Below are positions 33,855 through 45,159 of a stretch of DNA of 64,000 nucleotides, one piece after another. How positions within the stretch are numbered: the stretch's first letter is position 1; each line of letters starts with the position of its first letter. Under the pieces are notes generated by a model. It did no database searches. It was not told where the DNA came from and saw only the letters and a list, made by a program, of their open reading frames with translations. The stretch is from Chinchilla lanigera. Lineage: Eukaryota; Chordata; Mammalia; Rodentia; Chinchillidae. A program made the position numbers and the translations under genes. The stretch is from assembly GCF_000276665.1 (NCBI RefSeq), contig NW_004955517.1:1303934-1367933 (forward strand), written 5' to 3'.

Positions 33855-34000
33855 TTTTTCCCCATTCCCTTCCCCTCCCTTCAGTTCTCCTCCCCTCCTT
33901 ATTGACAAAAGCTCTGTTTCCATTTTATCCTTCTTTTCTCATCTTTCTCCTTTTCCCTTCCTTCCTTTCCTTCCTCTCCTTCCCATTTGAACATTTTCTT
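33855..34000 (+). repeat. C/T-rich stretch
   Basis: Mixed CCTTCC, TTTCTC and CCTCCC runs with few purines. Low complexity, no coding signal. Confidence 0.7.
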
Positions 34001-34417
34001 CCTATTTTACAAACGGACTGCCTTTTTATGTTCATACCAGTGTCACACCTTGCCAAATTCTTGACTATATATTACCCTGTAACAGATTGTTAGGAATTCT
34101 AACGGCTGTATTCTAGAACCAGCTACAGCACATTCAGAGTTTCTGCAGTTCCAAAAAGTACACTTAAACCAAAAAACGGCCTAATACGTGTCTTCTAGTC
34201 ACTGAAGGCACTATATGTTAAACAGAGCGGCGTTGCTGTTGTATTCCACACTCCATCCTGAATTGTCTTACATTTTACTCTACTCGGCTGCCTGAGGTTT
34301 TTATCCGCAGTACAGTAGCTGACGGGTTTTTTGTCTTGGATGTGTTCTGGAAACAGTCGTATCGGTGCAAACCCTGCGTGCGCCCTGACATTCTCGTCCC
34401 TGTCTTTTTGGCTCTAG

Positions 34418-34564
34418 GTTTAACATGCCCCACGATGACAGCAATAAATGTAAAGACGAAGACGTGAAGAGCACCCAGCACGTCATGGCGCCTACCTTGA
34501 CGGTCAACACGAACCCCTGGGTGTGGTCAAAGTGCAGTCGGAGATACATCACTGAGTTTCTAGA
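34418..34564 (+). CDS. ADAMTS9: ADAMTS9 exon 8 of window (third zinc ligand, Met-turn)
   Basis: 147 nt. Completes Val and reads [20 protein letters not shown], then [20 protein letters not shown] and RRYITEFL with a split Asp. Together with exon 7 it forms HELGHVFNMPH, the HExxHxxNxxH variant seen in ADAMTS9; the last His is codon 284. VMAP (Met codon 34485-34487) is the metzincin Met-turn. The [13 protein letters not shown] helix ends the protease domain. Donor GTAAGT. Confidence 0.98.
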
Positions 34565-35738
34565 GTAAGTCCTGAGCTTTATCTGAGCACGAATCTCGAG
34601 AATCGGCCAACACAGAGCGAGCTAATTGTGGGAAGGAAAATGCAGACTCAGGCATTCCTTTTGAGTTGTTATTTTTGTTGACATTCCTTAAAGGAGGGAA
34701 AAAGCCCTCTTTCATCCGCACAGTCCCAAGCCCTGCCAGTGTTTAGAACGCTACAGACTGAGCGAAAGAAAAGGTTTGACTCTCAGAAGGAATGTGGAAA
34801 TGTTGCTGGATTTGGGCAAAGCTTTGAAATTTGTTCAGTTCTGGAGAGTCAGTGTGATGCCGTGAGGGAGACCACAAGTGTTTGTGGACTTTCAGCTTCG
34901 TAGCTTTGGTTGGGAAAGGGCTGGAATCTGAGGTGGTCCCAGGGAAGGGCGCAGGGTGGGCAGTGATCGCAGCGCTCCCCGTGCATTGAATCGGGTGTCG
35001 TCTCCCTTGCTCGCTCCCCTCTCCTTCTTTCTTTCCTTTTCCTATTTTGGTTTTAGCTTTCTGGCAGGCTGCTCGAAGATCCAATTACATGATGCAGTGC
35101 CCTTGTGTCACAGATGTTCTGTTCTTCTCTCCCAGATGTAGGAAAGGCTGAACGGCTGTGCCAAGACACAGTCCCTGGGTGTGTGTTTGTGCAGCCACAG
35201 GGGGGAGGGGTTTATTCATCAGAACTTGTCGGGTGTGAATTTTCCAGGGGAGATGTTTGTAGAGAGCGAGAGAACTAGAGGGCTGCCGCACTTCTTCTCA
35301 AGCAGGTGGGACAAGGTGTTTTCTTTGTGTGAGTCACTGATTCACTCACTCACTCATCCCTTCAGCAGACATTAGTACACTTCTGTTGCAATGGACCAGG
35401 CCCCAAGCTTAAATAAAAGAGACACTGTCCACGTCCCTAAGAAGTTCACAGTCTACCGGGAAGGCATAAAGTGAAATAGACAGTCGGCCCAAATACAATC
35501 AGTGCTGTGACAGATATCTATTTCCTGCCGCCTATGTCATATGCATAGCATGTGGTTTGACAGAGTATACACCGAAGATGTAACTTCTGCTTCTGGACTT
35601 ACCCCTGGTTGAAGAGAATAACGTGAAATCCAGAGAGAAATCGTCTTTACTGCCATTAGATTGGTGGGGTGGCCTTTACCCGTGTGGGAGCCGTGGACAG
35701 TCCCTGTTCTCATATCTGCCTGTTTCCTCTTCCCACAG
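34565..35738 (+). other. Intron 8
   Basis: 1.17 kb intron. An old L2/MIR-type fragment lies near 35335-35525 (ATTCACTCACTCACTCATCC, GAAGTTCACAGTCTACCGGG). Otherwise nothing recognised. Confidence 0.8.
35335..35525 (+). repeat. L2/MIR-type ancient fragment
   Basis: ACTCATCCCTTCAGCAGACA, GGACCAGGCCCCAAGCTTAA, AAGAAGTTCACAGTCTACCG and ACAATCAGTGCTGTGACAGA match the usual order of L2 3' ends. Judged by eye. Confidence 0.6.
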
Positions 35739-35880
35739 CACTGGATACGGTGAATGTCTGCTTAACGAACCTGAATCCAGACCCTACCCTTTTCCTCCCC
35801 AACTGCCAGGCCGCTTTTACAGCGTAAACAAACAATGTGAATTGATTTTTGGACCCGGATCTGAGTTGTGCCCATACATG
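35739..35880 (+). CDS. ADAMTS9: ADAMTS9 exon 9 of window (start of disintegrin-like module)
   Basis: 142 nt, leaving phase 0. Encodes [40 protein letters not shown] and SELCPYM. This starts the disintegrin-like module, which in ADAMTS proteases packs against the active site and helps choose substrate rather than binding integrins. Three Cys are in the expected family positions. Acceptor TCCCACAG, donor GTAAGG. Confidence 0.97.
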
Positions 35881-37608
35881 GTAAGGTTTGGGGTTTGTTT
35901 CTGCTCTTGTCTGTTGATTCTGAGCTTCTTTATACTCATAGTTTCTCGTTGGATTCTGTTTCTCATACACCTAAAGGAAAGCTGAGAATAAGACAGACGG
36001 CTGGTGACCTCAGGATTTGCAGTGCTGAGGAAAAGGGCACAGGGCACAGGGCTGTGGTGATTTGCCCGCACTTGCTCGTTGCCTCTGGTGACTGCTCACG
36101 GGAGGTGCGTCGTTGCTAGCATTTACCAGTGGGAAAGTGAGGCTTTGGAAGGAGCACAGGCTATGGAGCTGGTGACTGTGGAGCTCGGCTCCTTCCTCTA
36201 CTGTCTCCGCACTTGTTGCACTTGTCCGAGTAAAGGACACCCATGGGTCACTCTGCCTCAGCCTGTCAAGGTCTCGTCTTGTGACCGCCTGAGGATGGTC
36301 ATCACTTTTGGTGGGGCCCAGACGGTGTGGGCTGTGGTTTTCGACGCAAGCAGCATGGATATTTAGACACCTGATATAATGAACAGAGCTGGGCGTGTGG
36401 CAGTAGAGCTGTCAGAGATAACCTGGAGTTCAGTGAGTCGACAGAAATAATTTTTGAAAGTTTAAGTAACTTTATCGATAACAGCATTCATTTGTGCACT
36501 TACTCACAGTAGCACAAAGTAAGAGTCACCGAAATGGCCAGCGCAAGGAAGATCAGCCAAACATGAGTGTCTCCATTTAGCGTAACAGTGTACAGCAGGT
36601 GGAACACGAGCTACACCCAGAAACGTGCTTGTGATAGGACTTAGCTTGAATGGCAGGACAGACCGTTTATAGAGTATGTTCTCCTCTTTGAAAGAGGGAG
36701 GAAGACTGCAGGGAACAGTAGTTTTAGGCTCTTTTTTCTATTTTTTAAATTAAGTTCTTAGTAACTTCTCAACTTTTCTACTAAAAGTATGGTTTACTGT
36801 AGTAATTAAGAAAAATTTGGAAGGATGCGAGCTGTGTGGGGAGAAGGATACATTCTGCTGGGTGGAGCTCAGGCCCTGCACATCGCTGGTGGATCATTAG
36901 GGTTTGTGTGAGAGCACTGGGGGCGATGAAGTTGTGATTGCTGCTTGGCAGGGCCACTCTAGGGACGGGGAACGGGCAGGGGGACCAGGGAGGGGCCAGA
37001 CGTAGGGCCTTCTGCTTGCTTGTGAAGTTTCTTTTCCTCAGTGGGGTGATGGGTACGTGAGAATCCATTAGGTTATTTTTTTATACTTCTTTTGATGCCT
37101 GAAGTACTTCATGATGTTCTGTCTCTTCTTTTCTCTAACACCCCCAAAAAACCTTAAAAATGAGTCATAACGTGATCGCGACATTACACGGTCCTAAAAG
37201 AAAAAACCACTAGCACTAGTTCTGAGGTCAAGCCAAAGCCAAACAAGAATCAGGGTTTGAAACCCGAACTCAGATCGCACAGTCCCATTGTGACACTGAG
37301 CGTGGGCCCTGTGGACTTGAGCCCCAGTGGAGGGCAGTCCTGCAGAAGACCCTGTGGTGCCGTGAATGTCTCCGGTGGACAGTACTCCCCTTTTATACCA
37401 TTGTGTTCCACCAGGCCCAGAAGCACGCCTCTCAGGCTGTTCCTTGGAGGCCATGAAATGTTTCTTCATTTTTCAAGCTAAGAAATAAGTCCCTCCCCCA
37501 GCTACCCTAGGCGTCATCGGCAAGACTTGAATTGAAAGTGATTTTGCTTTGTTTTCTACCAACTTAATCTTATTGTCTCTTGCTTGTCATTCAACTGAAT
37601 TGGAGCAG
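35881..37608 (+). other. Intron 9
   Basis: 1.7 kb intron. No repeat was firmly identified. Its 3' end has a poor acceptor context: the last 16 nt (AACTGAATTGGAGCAG) are mostly purine, and the pyrimidine-rich part lies further upstream. Confidence 0.8.
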
Positions 37609-37710
37609 GTGCAGTGTAGACGGCTCTGGTGCAATACGAATAGAAAAGCTCAAAGTTGCCAAACGCTACACACGCCCTGGGCTGACGGGACAGAATGTGA
37701 TCCTGGAAAG
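37609..37710 (+). CDS. ADAMTS9: ADAMTS9 exon 10 of window (disintegrin-like module; GC donor)
   Basis: 102 nt, phase 0 to 0, 34 codons: [17 protein letters not shown], then [17 protein letters not shown]. The donor is AAG|GCAAGT, a GC-AG intron start; phase and homology with the next exon (HCKFGFC) leave no GT alternative. A second AG six bases into the exon (GTGCAG) could act as an in-frame acceptor that drops Val-Gln. Compared with human ADAMTS9 as I remember it, the [10 protein letters not shown] loop is diverged and one residue shorter, while all Cys are kept. Because the exon is symmetric, skipping would delete 34 residues without a frameshift. Confidence 0.95.
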
Positions 37711-39894
37711 GCAAGTAGCACCCCATTCTCTCCCGTTTTGGGGTAGAAGCGTGCAAGATGGGGCCAGCATTCAGGATGCAAGATAGTTCAGTCTGACCGA
37801 GTATTTTTTGAGGAGAGTTTGGCGTACTGTTGACAACTGTAAAACCTCCCAGCCGGCACGGCACTCACCCCAGAGGTGTGACTGTCGCTATGGCCTCAGT
37901 ATTAAGACTCTCAGTGCACGACTTTCTCTCATCTCAACTGTCCTAAAGTCCCAGTGTCCTTCCGAACTGAGGAGTACATGTAGTGGGCAATCGTGTTTCC
38001 ATCTTCTTCTCTTTCGCTTTAGGAAGAGGCATTGGGACACAACTCTAAAGTTAATGGAGCATCTTAGAATCTAGGAAATACGGAAGTACAGTAAGCTGAC
38101 TGTGTTCGTTAATGTGCTGCCAGGTCCTTCCCAAGCTGCGCTCGTCGCTTTGAGGATCTACCATGTCACCAGTGCACATAGCCACGCTCGGTTCTCGCGA
38201 GCTGGTTAGAATGGTTCCCGCTGGTTTGTTCGTAACTCACCTGCATCTGCAGTTTGTGTGGCCAGTGCTGAGTGTCCATACACCTGGGGGTGTGATTCAC
38301 TGAATCTCCTGCACCTGCTGTGCATCTGAGACAGTGGAGCTGGATCAGCAACACTGTCACCATCGTCACCCAAAAAAGTCTGGTCACAAATTCTAGGTAT
38401 AAATCCTGATTTTAAAAAGTAACCCATGGGAATACCGACAGTCTGCCATTTACCAGTGGTACAGTCCCGGGACTGCACTTCTGAGACCTGCCATCTTCAT
38501 AAAGTTTCCTTTCTGTCTTCTTCCCATTGTCCATTATACTCTGTAATAATTTATTCACACCTCAGTTCCTTTTCCTCCACTTCACCTTGTAGAATTAGTA
38601 GCACCTAGAGGGTCTCCTTGGAAGGGGCCCTAAGAGGTAACAGAATTTTATTCTCTCTCCTTGATTTCATAGGGAACTGAAAAACAAACAATGATTTGCC
38701 TAAGGTCACTCAGATCCCTGGGGTGGCGCTGCCTGCAGCTCCCCAGACAGGCCCTTGTTCTGTCCCCTACTGCATCGGAAGGGACAGCAGAGTTGAGTAA
38801 GGTCAGGGGCCTTAGCTCGGCTCACAGCTCACTCAGTTTGCACTGGCCGCACAGGAGGACTCATGGTTTTTTCTCTCACTTCCCAAGGTGGCTGGTTATA
38901 AAGCTCAGTGAGTACGGGGGCAGGAGTTACTAGGTTAACTCATAATGAAGATGATTTTGTATTTGACTTAAACTAGTGACAAAGTCAACTCATGTGACTT
39001 CTCCACGGCTGTGACAGCCACAGTTGACAGCGCAGCTGTCCCAGGAACAGTCTGTATAGTCATAATAGCTTTTGGAATTTGTGTTACCCTGAAAAGAAAT
39101 TTGTGTCTTTGCCCAGAGAGTGAAGCTGCACCTTTTGTAGCACATTGCTTAGTGTGTTGGCGGCCACAGGATCACAGGTGTGTGTGGGAATCTGTTTCTC
39201 TGGCTTCCGTGGCAGTCGTTACACGTGGACATGGTGACACTTACACAGTCGAGATAGGGCCTCAGAATCCTTCTAGACACAGTGACCAGACGGCTGCTAA
39301 CAGTGGGCAGGAGGTGACAATCTACTTGACATCTACTGGAGTTTGGGTAGTTGGCTTGGACTGAATCTGTTTGCTCTCAGCAGAACCACTCATACCGTGT
39401 TGTGTTTCCTAGTCAACCGGATGCCCCCATCGTCTGGATCTATTCCTGACATACGTTAGTGCTGGAAAAACCACAACAAAGTTTCTCGGGAAGATGATGA
39501 AGTGACTTGTGTTGAGTGACACTGTCATGAGCAGGCTGCCTGCGTCCGCAGTGGTGGACTTCCCAGCCACTTCGGGAAGCGTGCAAGGGTCTGCTCTGAC
39601 TTTTCCTGATCGACCTGTGCATATGAAGCAGAAGTGGAGGGACCGTGGGGTAACCTTACAGCTTTTGAGGGAGAGGACAGGGAGTGATTGCAGAGGCCCC
39701 TATCTCATGCGTTTGTGTCCAGCGAGAGCAGGAGGTTCTAAGCATTCCAAGGGACAGACTCTGGACACGTAGGAGAGCAGCTCTGCAGAGGAAGTGATAG
39801 GTGTGTTGTTAACCGTATTTCAGGAGGGTGGGCAGATAGACCTAACAGCTTTCGTAAAAGATGTGGGTATATTAAAGATGTAGATATATTGTCT

Positions 39895-40262
39895 TGGTTA
39901 CTTTTCTCTTTTGTTGCTGAGACAAAATACCCAACACTCAAAATTAAGGAAGGTTTATTTAGCTCACAGTTTGTGGATGTTTCAGTCCATACTTGGCTGG
40001 CTCCAAGGCAGGGTAGCACATGGCAGAGGACAACAGTTCATGGTGACAGAAAACAGCAAAAGCAGCAACAGCGAAACAGGAGGAGCAGCAGCAAGCAAAC
40101 CTCCTTCCCTCCCTTATATTGTATGCAGGCTGCCCGTCCCAGAGCGGGTGCAGCACTCATACCCATAATCCCAGCGTTGGACCATGAATCAATCATAAAC
40201 TCTAGACGCCTCCGCCATGACTGCATGAGGCTTTCGGGGACACCCAGGCACAAACCATAACA
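39895..40262 (+). repeat. Unnamed interspersed repeat, copy 2
   Basis: Starts near TTGGTTACTTTTCTCTTTTG, passes AAGGAAGGTTTATTTAGCTC and ACCATGAATCAATCATAAAC, and ends near CACAAACCATAACAC. It shares a series of blocks in the same order with 31399-31675. It resembles rodent repeats that begin with a GCTGAGACAAAATACC-type motif, but I cannot fix the family. Confidence 0.7.
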
Positions 40263-40429
40263 CATACGTAAATACTCTGACAGTATTTATGCATTTTATA
40301 AACAGAGGATGGATATACTGGCATGAATCTCTTTGTGATTTTTTGTTTTGTGTTGATTTCATAGAATTGGCAATCTGTGCCTTCTATGTGTGAGCAAATT
40401 CTGATTCCCTTTGCCGCTAGGTTGGTCTC

Positions 40430-40535
40430 CCCCCTCCCCCCACTTCTCTGCCCCTCTCCCTCCCTCTCTCTTTCTCCCTCCCTCCCTCCCTCTCTCTTCC
40501 TCCCTCCCTCTCCCTCCCTCTCTCTCTCTGTCTCA
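40430..40535 (+). repeat. (CCCT)n-type polypyrimidine low-complexity tract
   Basis: About 100 bp of CCCTCCCTCTC-type sequence with almost no purines. Confidence 0.95.
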
Positions 40536-42085
40536 GGCTGCTGGCACAGTGCTATTTCAACAAATGACTCACTAGTGTCTCTTTATTTTCTCCCTTTTCT
40601 GGTTAAGTCCATAAACATTTTCATTTTAACCCAGTTCGTGAGACTGAGGTTAGAAACTTTCGTTTCAAGCCTTCTTGGAACAAAACTGACCTTGAAGTCC
40701 CCTTTCTAGAATTTTTAGAAGATGCATTCATGTAAAGTATCACTTAAACGGTTTTGGACACTTTCAGGAAAGGCTGACTTTATTCTGGCTGCGGTTCCAC
40801 CCGCCGCTTACCGTGCTGGTGTGATGCAGTGGCTGCTCCAGAGGCAGGCAGTTCATCAGGTGCGCCGGTGAGAGACCCCCGGGGTGCGTGTTTCCCACAC
40901 AGCCCCCCTCAGCCTGCGCGCCTCATCCCCAGGTCCTAATGGTTATGCCACGAGGAAAGGTTTAATTTGCAGACCTGTTTTCAATTAGGATTTTCATTTC
41001 ATAAGGGGCCGTGGGGATGTTTCAGCACCGTTCTGAGGGGGAGCATGCTGGCAGGCCTCGGGCCTGCTGTGGTCTGAGTTCGCGGTGACGCTGATGGGAA
41101 GCGCAGCGTTCACGCGGAGCTTGCTGTTGCGTGGAGGCGGCTTCCGCAGGCTGGAGAGGTCAGGAAGTGTACGTGTGCGGCGCCCACAGACGCGTGGCTT
41201 CGTTGGCAGTTCCAGCCTTTCCGGAATGCCCCCTTCGTCCACCGTGGGGGCAGCGCGCGCTGTACTCCAGTGTGTGCTCTTTTAGGCTATTCGTCTGTGT
41301 TTGCTCTCATTTCTGCCCGTTGCTGAGGTCTGGCAGTGACCCTTCTGCATCTCCACTTTCTTTTCTCTGGACACGCGGGTGTTGTCACCTGCTTCATAGC
41401 GTGGTGAGGTCGTGATACAAGTGAGTAACCCTTATGTGAAGTGCTTGAGACCGGAAGTGTTTCAGCTTTCAGACGTCCTTGGATTTCAGCATATTTGTGT
41501 ATGCAAGTATATAATGAGCTACCTTGGGCATAGGACCCAGTCTAGACACCGAATTCACCTATGTTTCACATGCACTTCGTACGCAGAGCCTGAGGACAGA
41601 TTTTATACCATACTTTTTAGTGTTCTTTTGTTTTGACTGTTACCTACCACATGATGTCAGGTGTGGGGCTTTACGTGCGGCCTCGTGTTGGCACTGAGAA
41701 CATTTTGGATTTTGGAGCATTTCCGGTTTTGCATTTTGGGGCTGGGGTGCCACACATGAAGTGGTCCCCTTCCCTTGCTGTTTAGTGTGTCACCCGTGTG
41801 CCTAGCTGCATCCCGGGTGCCTCCTGTCACGCTGCGCAGAGCTGTGGCAGGCGTCTCCCATGTTCCACACTGGAAACAGGCTTCTTTGACTTGCTAAAGC
41901 CAGCAATGGTTTTTGCAAGAACCGCAGTTCCAGCCAGACCTGTCTCCCTGCTGACCTTTGCCCCTGTAGACCTGCTGTGTCCTCTGTGACAGCCACTAGT
42001 CATTGGTGGCTGTGGGGCACTTGGTCAGAGTTTAGCTATAAACAACCCCAGGTTCTGAAGATTTAGCATGGATAAAAACAGTACA

Positions 42086-42201
42086 GTACTTTTTATTTAT
42101 TTTTGTTGTTGTTTCTTTCTTTTTAATGGTACCGGGAATCGAACTCAGGACCTTGCGCTTGCCAGGCAGGTGCTTGTGCCACTGAGCTATATCCCCGGCC
42201 C
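42086..42201 (-). repeat. ID SINE, antisense, with perfect 14-bp target duplication
   Basis: T-rich tail, then GGTACCGGGAATCGAACTCA, CTTGCGCTTGCCAGGCAGGT and GAGCTATATCCCCGGCCC. TGGATAAAAACAGT is repeated exactly at 42069-42082 and 42202-42215. A recent insertion. Confidence 0.95.
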
Positions 42202-42789
42202 TGGATAAAAACAGTGCAGAAATTCTCTGGTCTTATCCTCTGAGATATGCTCCAAGTTGTTTTGCAGATGCCTGATGTCCTGGCTAGTACTGAACTGTAT
42301 GCATGCTATAGCTTTTCCTATACATATATACGTACTCATGATAAAGGTGAATTTATGTATTCACCACAGAAAGAGAAATAGAAATAACTACTAACAGTTA
42401 AAACACTTCTGCATTGTGTAGCAGACCTTATTTAGGACTTATTTCTGGAACTTCCCGTGTGTATTTTCTGACTGATTGACCCCTTGTAAGCCGCAGTTCA
42501 GAAAACGAAGCTTCCATGAGAGGGGACAGCTGTCGTGATTTGCAGATTGAGAGCTGCAGAAGTAGTGGTTTTGCAGACATAGTAGGGTAAATAGAATACA
42601 TTAGAATCTATTTCAGGTTTTTCTGCTTGTTACAACGTGGCTTCTAAAAATTGTGGTAGGGTTACATACGTGGCTTGTGTTTCATTTCTCCAAGAGAAGT
42701 GGGCTCCAGCTGCCTCTGTTTATTTCTGTGTACATCTATTCCAAGAGGTGGTGACAGCTACTGTAAAGACAAATATAAAGTGACCTCCA

Positions 42790-43250
42790 GGGAGGGGTGT
42801 GGCCTTCTGCCAGCGCACACTCCTTGCATTCTGCGCTACCCAGGGTGTGGCGCAGAACCTTTGCTTCAGCCGCAGCCTACACAGCCCAGGGCAGGGGCCG
42901 AGCCCCAGCGCCTTCCGAGCGTGATTACCAGGGAGGGCCGGCCAGAAAGCAGAATTGCACTCTGCAAATAACTGGTCGCCCGCCTGCCCGAGGGGTAGGG
43001 CTGCTCCTCCTGTGAGCTCCGCCGTCCCTTCCCCCCCCCTCCCCGGTGCTCCACCCCGGGCCTCCACCCCGCTTCTGCGTCTCCCTGAGAGTGAATCAAG
43101 GCCACCCCGCCCCCCTCCAGAGATCTGAGCGCCGCAGCGTCCCCTCCTGCCACCACTCTTCCCTTGTCCACGGCTCGGTGACTTTAGCCCGTGTCTCCGC
43201 CTCACGCCCATCAGTGGCAGAGGGTTGGAGTGGGCTTTCTGCACCCTGTC
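42790..43250. other. Intronic GC-rich islet
   Basis: About 460 bp that is clearly richer in G+C and CpG than the surrounding intron, including a CCCCCCCCC run near 43030. It could be an internal regulatory island or simply local base composition. The 174-codon antisense open frame across it has no recognisable domain. Confidence 0.45.
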
Positions 43251-43849
43251 CTGCTTTTGTTTTAGTATTATTATTATTTTTTGTACATCGTGGCCTTTTT
43301 CCTGCCACAGGCTAGAGTTCCTGAAATCATTAGTAACAAAAGAGTAATGCAGCTTGGACTCTGACGTGCTTTAGTCTGCTCCTACGTGCTTTCTTGGAGT
43401 GCGTTTACGAAAGTCGTGCAACTAGCGCCCTCTCTCCCTCTTCCTGATTTAGTTAAATCCACGGGGACCGATACAGCATTATATTTTACACTCTCTCGAC
43501 ACCTCCAAAGATGTCCACGGAGATGCACTGCTCGGGTGCTGCGCCCGTTCTGTCCCATTGACCTCTGCTCTGCCCACTGGCGCTCAGTACCCAAGTGCGG
43601 GCCGAGGTGGACCGTTCCCCCACCCGCCTCAGCCATGCGCTCCCAGCCAGCTGTAAATGCAGGCCCAGCCTCAAACCAGTAAGCGTGAGGTTAAAACCCC
43701 ACCGTGTCCTTTATTCACACGAGTGGTGAGTTTGCGGCCTTGCACACCAGCACGGGAAAAGCGCTGCAGTCGGGTTGTCGCAACGGACAGCTGGTAGAGG
43801 GGGGGTTGCGACACCATCCTCTCCTCACTGTTCCCCTTGTTAAACACAG

Positions 43850-43995
43850 CACTGCAAGTTTGGATTTTGTGTTCCCAAAGACATGGAGGTCCCCGTGGTC
43901 GATGGATCCTGGGGAAGCTGGAGTCCCTATGGAACCTGCTCGAGAACCTGCGGCGGGGGCATCAAAACGGCCATTCGTGAGTGCAACCGGCCAGA
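43850..43995 (+). CDS. ADAMTS9: ADAMTS9 exon 11 of window (end of disintegrin-like module, TSP1 repeat 1)
   Basis: 146 nt. Encodes [20 protein letters not shown], then [20 protein letters not shown] and AIRECNRP with a split Glu. It finishes the disintegrin-like module and starts the central thrombospondin type-1 repeat. WGSW (codons 430-433) is a C-mannosylation motif. CSRTCGG (439-445) is an O-fucosylation motif with Thr442 as the likely acceptor. Acceptor ACACAG, donor GTAAGT. Confidence 0.98.
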
Positions 43996-44385
43996 GTAAG
44001 TCCTAGAGCGGGCCTCTCCCGCTGGGGGAGGGGGAGGCCTGAAAGGGAATGCAGGGTGGGGCTCTGGAGACCTCGGGGAAGGGCTCCCCGGACTCACGCA
44101 CGGTCCCCCGGCTCCTGCTGCTGCATTACCGTTTTCTCCCCAGACCCTTCAGGGTTGTGTCTGTCTGCTGGGTGATGCTTTTGCCAGTGGCTGACGTGTT
44201 CCACGAGTGTATGATGTAGAAATAATCTGACATCTTTATTCCTACCCACGCCCAGTTTAATCCCATGAGAAATTATCCTGATACGTGATTGGATGTGTGT
44301 CTTCAGACTTTCAGACATATGTACTGCATGGCATAAGTATTGTGTAGTGTAAAGTAAGATTAATATGCTTTGTAAACTCAACTCT

Positions 44386-44479
44386 TGCTGGATATAGCCC
44401 AGCGGCACAGTGCCTGCTTGGCAAGTACACAAGGTCGTAAGTTCAATTGCCGGTACCAAGAAAAATAAAATAAAATAAG
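44386..44479 (+). repeat. ID SINE with perfect 14-bp target duplication
   Basis: TGCTGGATATAGCCCAGCGG, GTGCCTGCTTGGCAAGTACA, AAGTTCAATTGCCGGTACCA, then an AAAATAAAAT tail. GTAAACTCAACTCT is repeated exactly at 44372-44385 and 44480-44493. Confidence 0.95.
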
Positions 44480-45159
44480 GTAAACTCAACTCTATATCTT
44501 AGCTCTTTGAAGTTTAAAGCCAGGTCTCTTAATCTAACTGCAGATGTTGTCATTTCTTTCCAAACTGAAAAACTACCATTTCTATTGGGCAAAATTATTA
44601 TTGTATAGCAATTGTTACTATTTTTCAAATAGGAGACACTTTATAATTATTTTTAAATTTGATTCCAGGATATTCCATTCAAAAGAAGCATTCAGCACTT
44701 TTTTGTGTTAGGATTTTCTCCCTTTTTAGAATTTTAAAGGAGTCCTAGAAGTAATGTGGAGAGATATAAATCACTCCATAATCAGACAGGCTAGACAAAG
44801 AAACTCACCCGGTGTGAAGCTGTTGGCAAAAAGGATCTTGAGCTTCAAAGTGAAACAGAGATCCTTCCATTCAGAAGTTAAGAAGTGGATCTCGTTAAAG
44901 ACCTAAAGGTCCTCTCCTTGCTGTTTATGTGGGAGATTTGAGGACAATGCCACCCAGCTGAGTTCGGGCACTGACACCGTGTCGTTAAGACTCCTGCGGT
45001 CATCTTCACGTTAGGATGTCCCTGTTAACTGGGGAAGGAGGTGACTCTGGACACTGCAGGAGCGGGTCGCAGGGACCCAGGCCTCAGTGCAAAGCCCACA
45101 AGTAGACGATTGGTGAGGAGGGCTGAAGTGGTGCTCTTGTCCTTAAGGAGTCAAGGCAG

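Larger units (their letters stand above)
30493..34417 (+). other. Intron 7
   Basis: 3.9 kb intron that splits the zinc-binding motif. It contains a mixed GT/CA-rich stretch (31308-31352), one copy of an unnamed interspersed repeat (31399-31675), an ID SINE (32374), a composite ID-B1 SINE (32881) and a C/T-rich stretch (33855-34000). The 33150-33720 part is GC-rich without a recognised gene. Confidence 0.8.
37711..43849 (+). other. Intron 10 (GC-AG)
   Basis: 6.1 kb intron starting GCAAGT and ending ACACAG. It holds a possible MER5-type fragment (38270-38400), the second copy of the unnamed repeat (39895), a C/T-rich low-complexity tract (40430), an ID SINE (42086) and a local GC-rich islet (42790-43250). 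No extra ADAMTS9 exon was recognised. Confidence 0.85.

Noticed and set aside
42720..43244. 174-codon antisense open frame in intron 10
   Set aside because: Low-complexity Gly/Arg/Ala composition explained by local GC content; no family motif.
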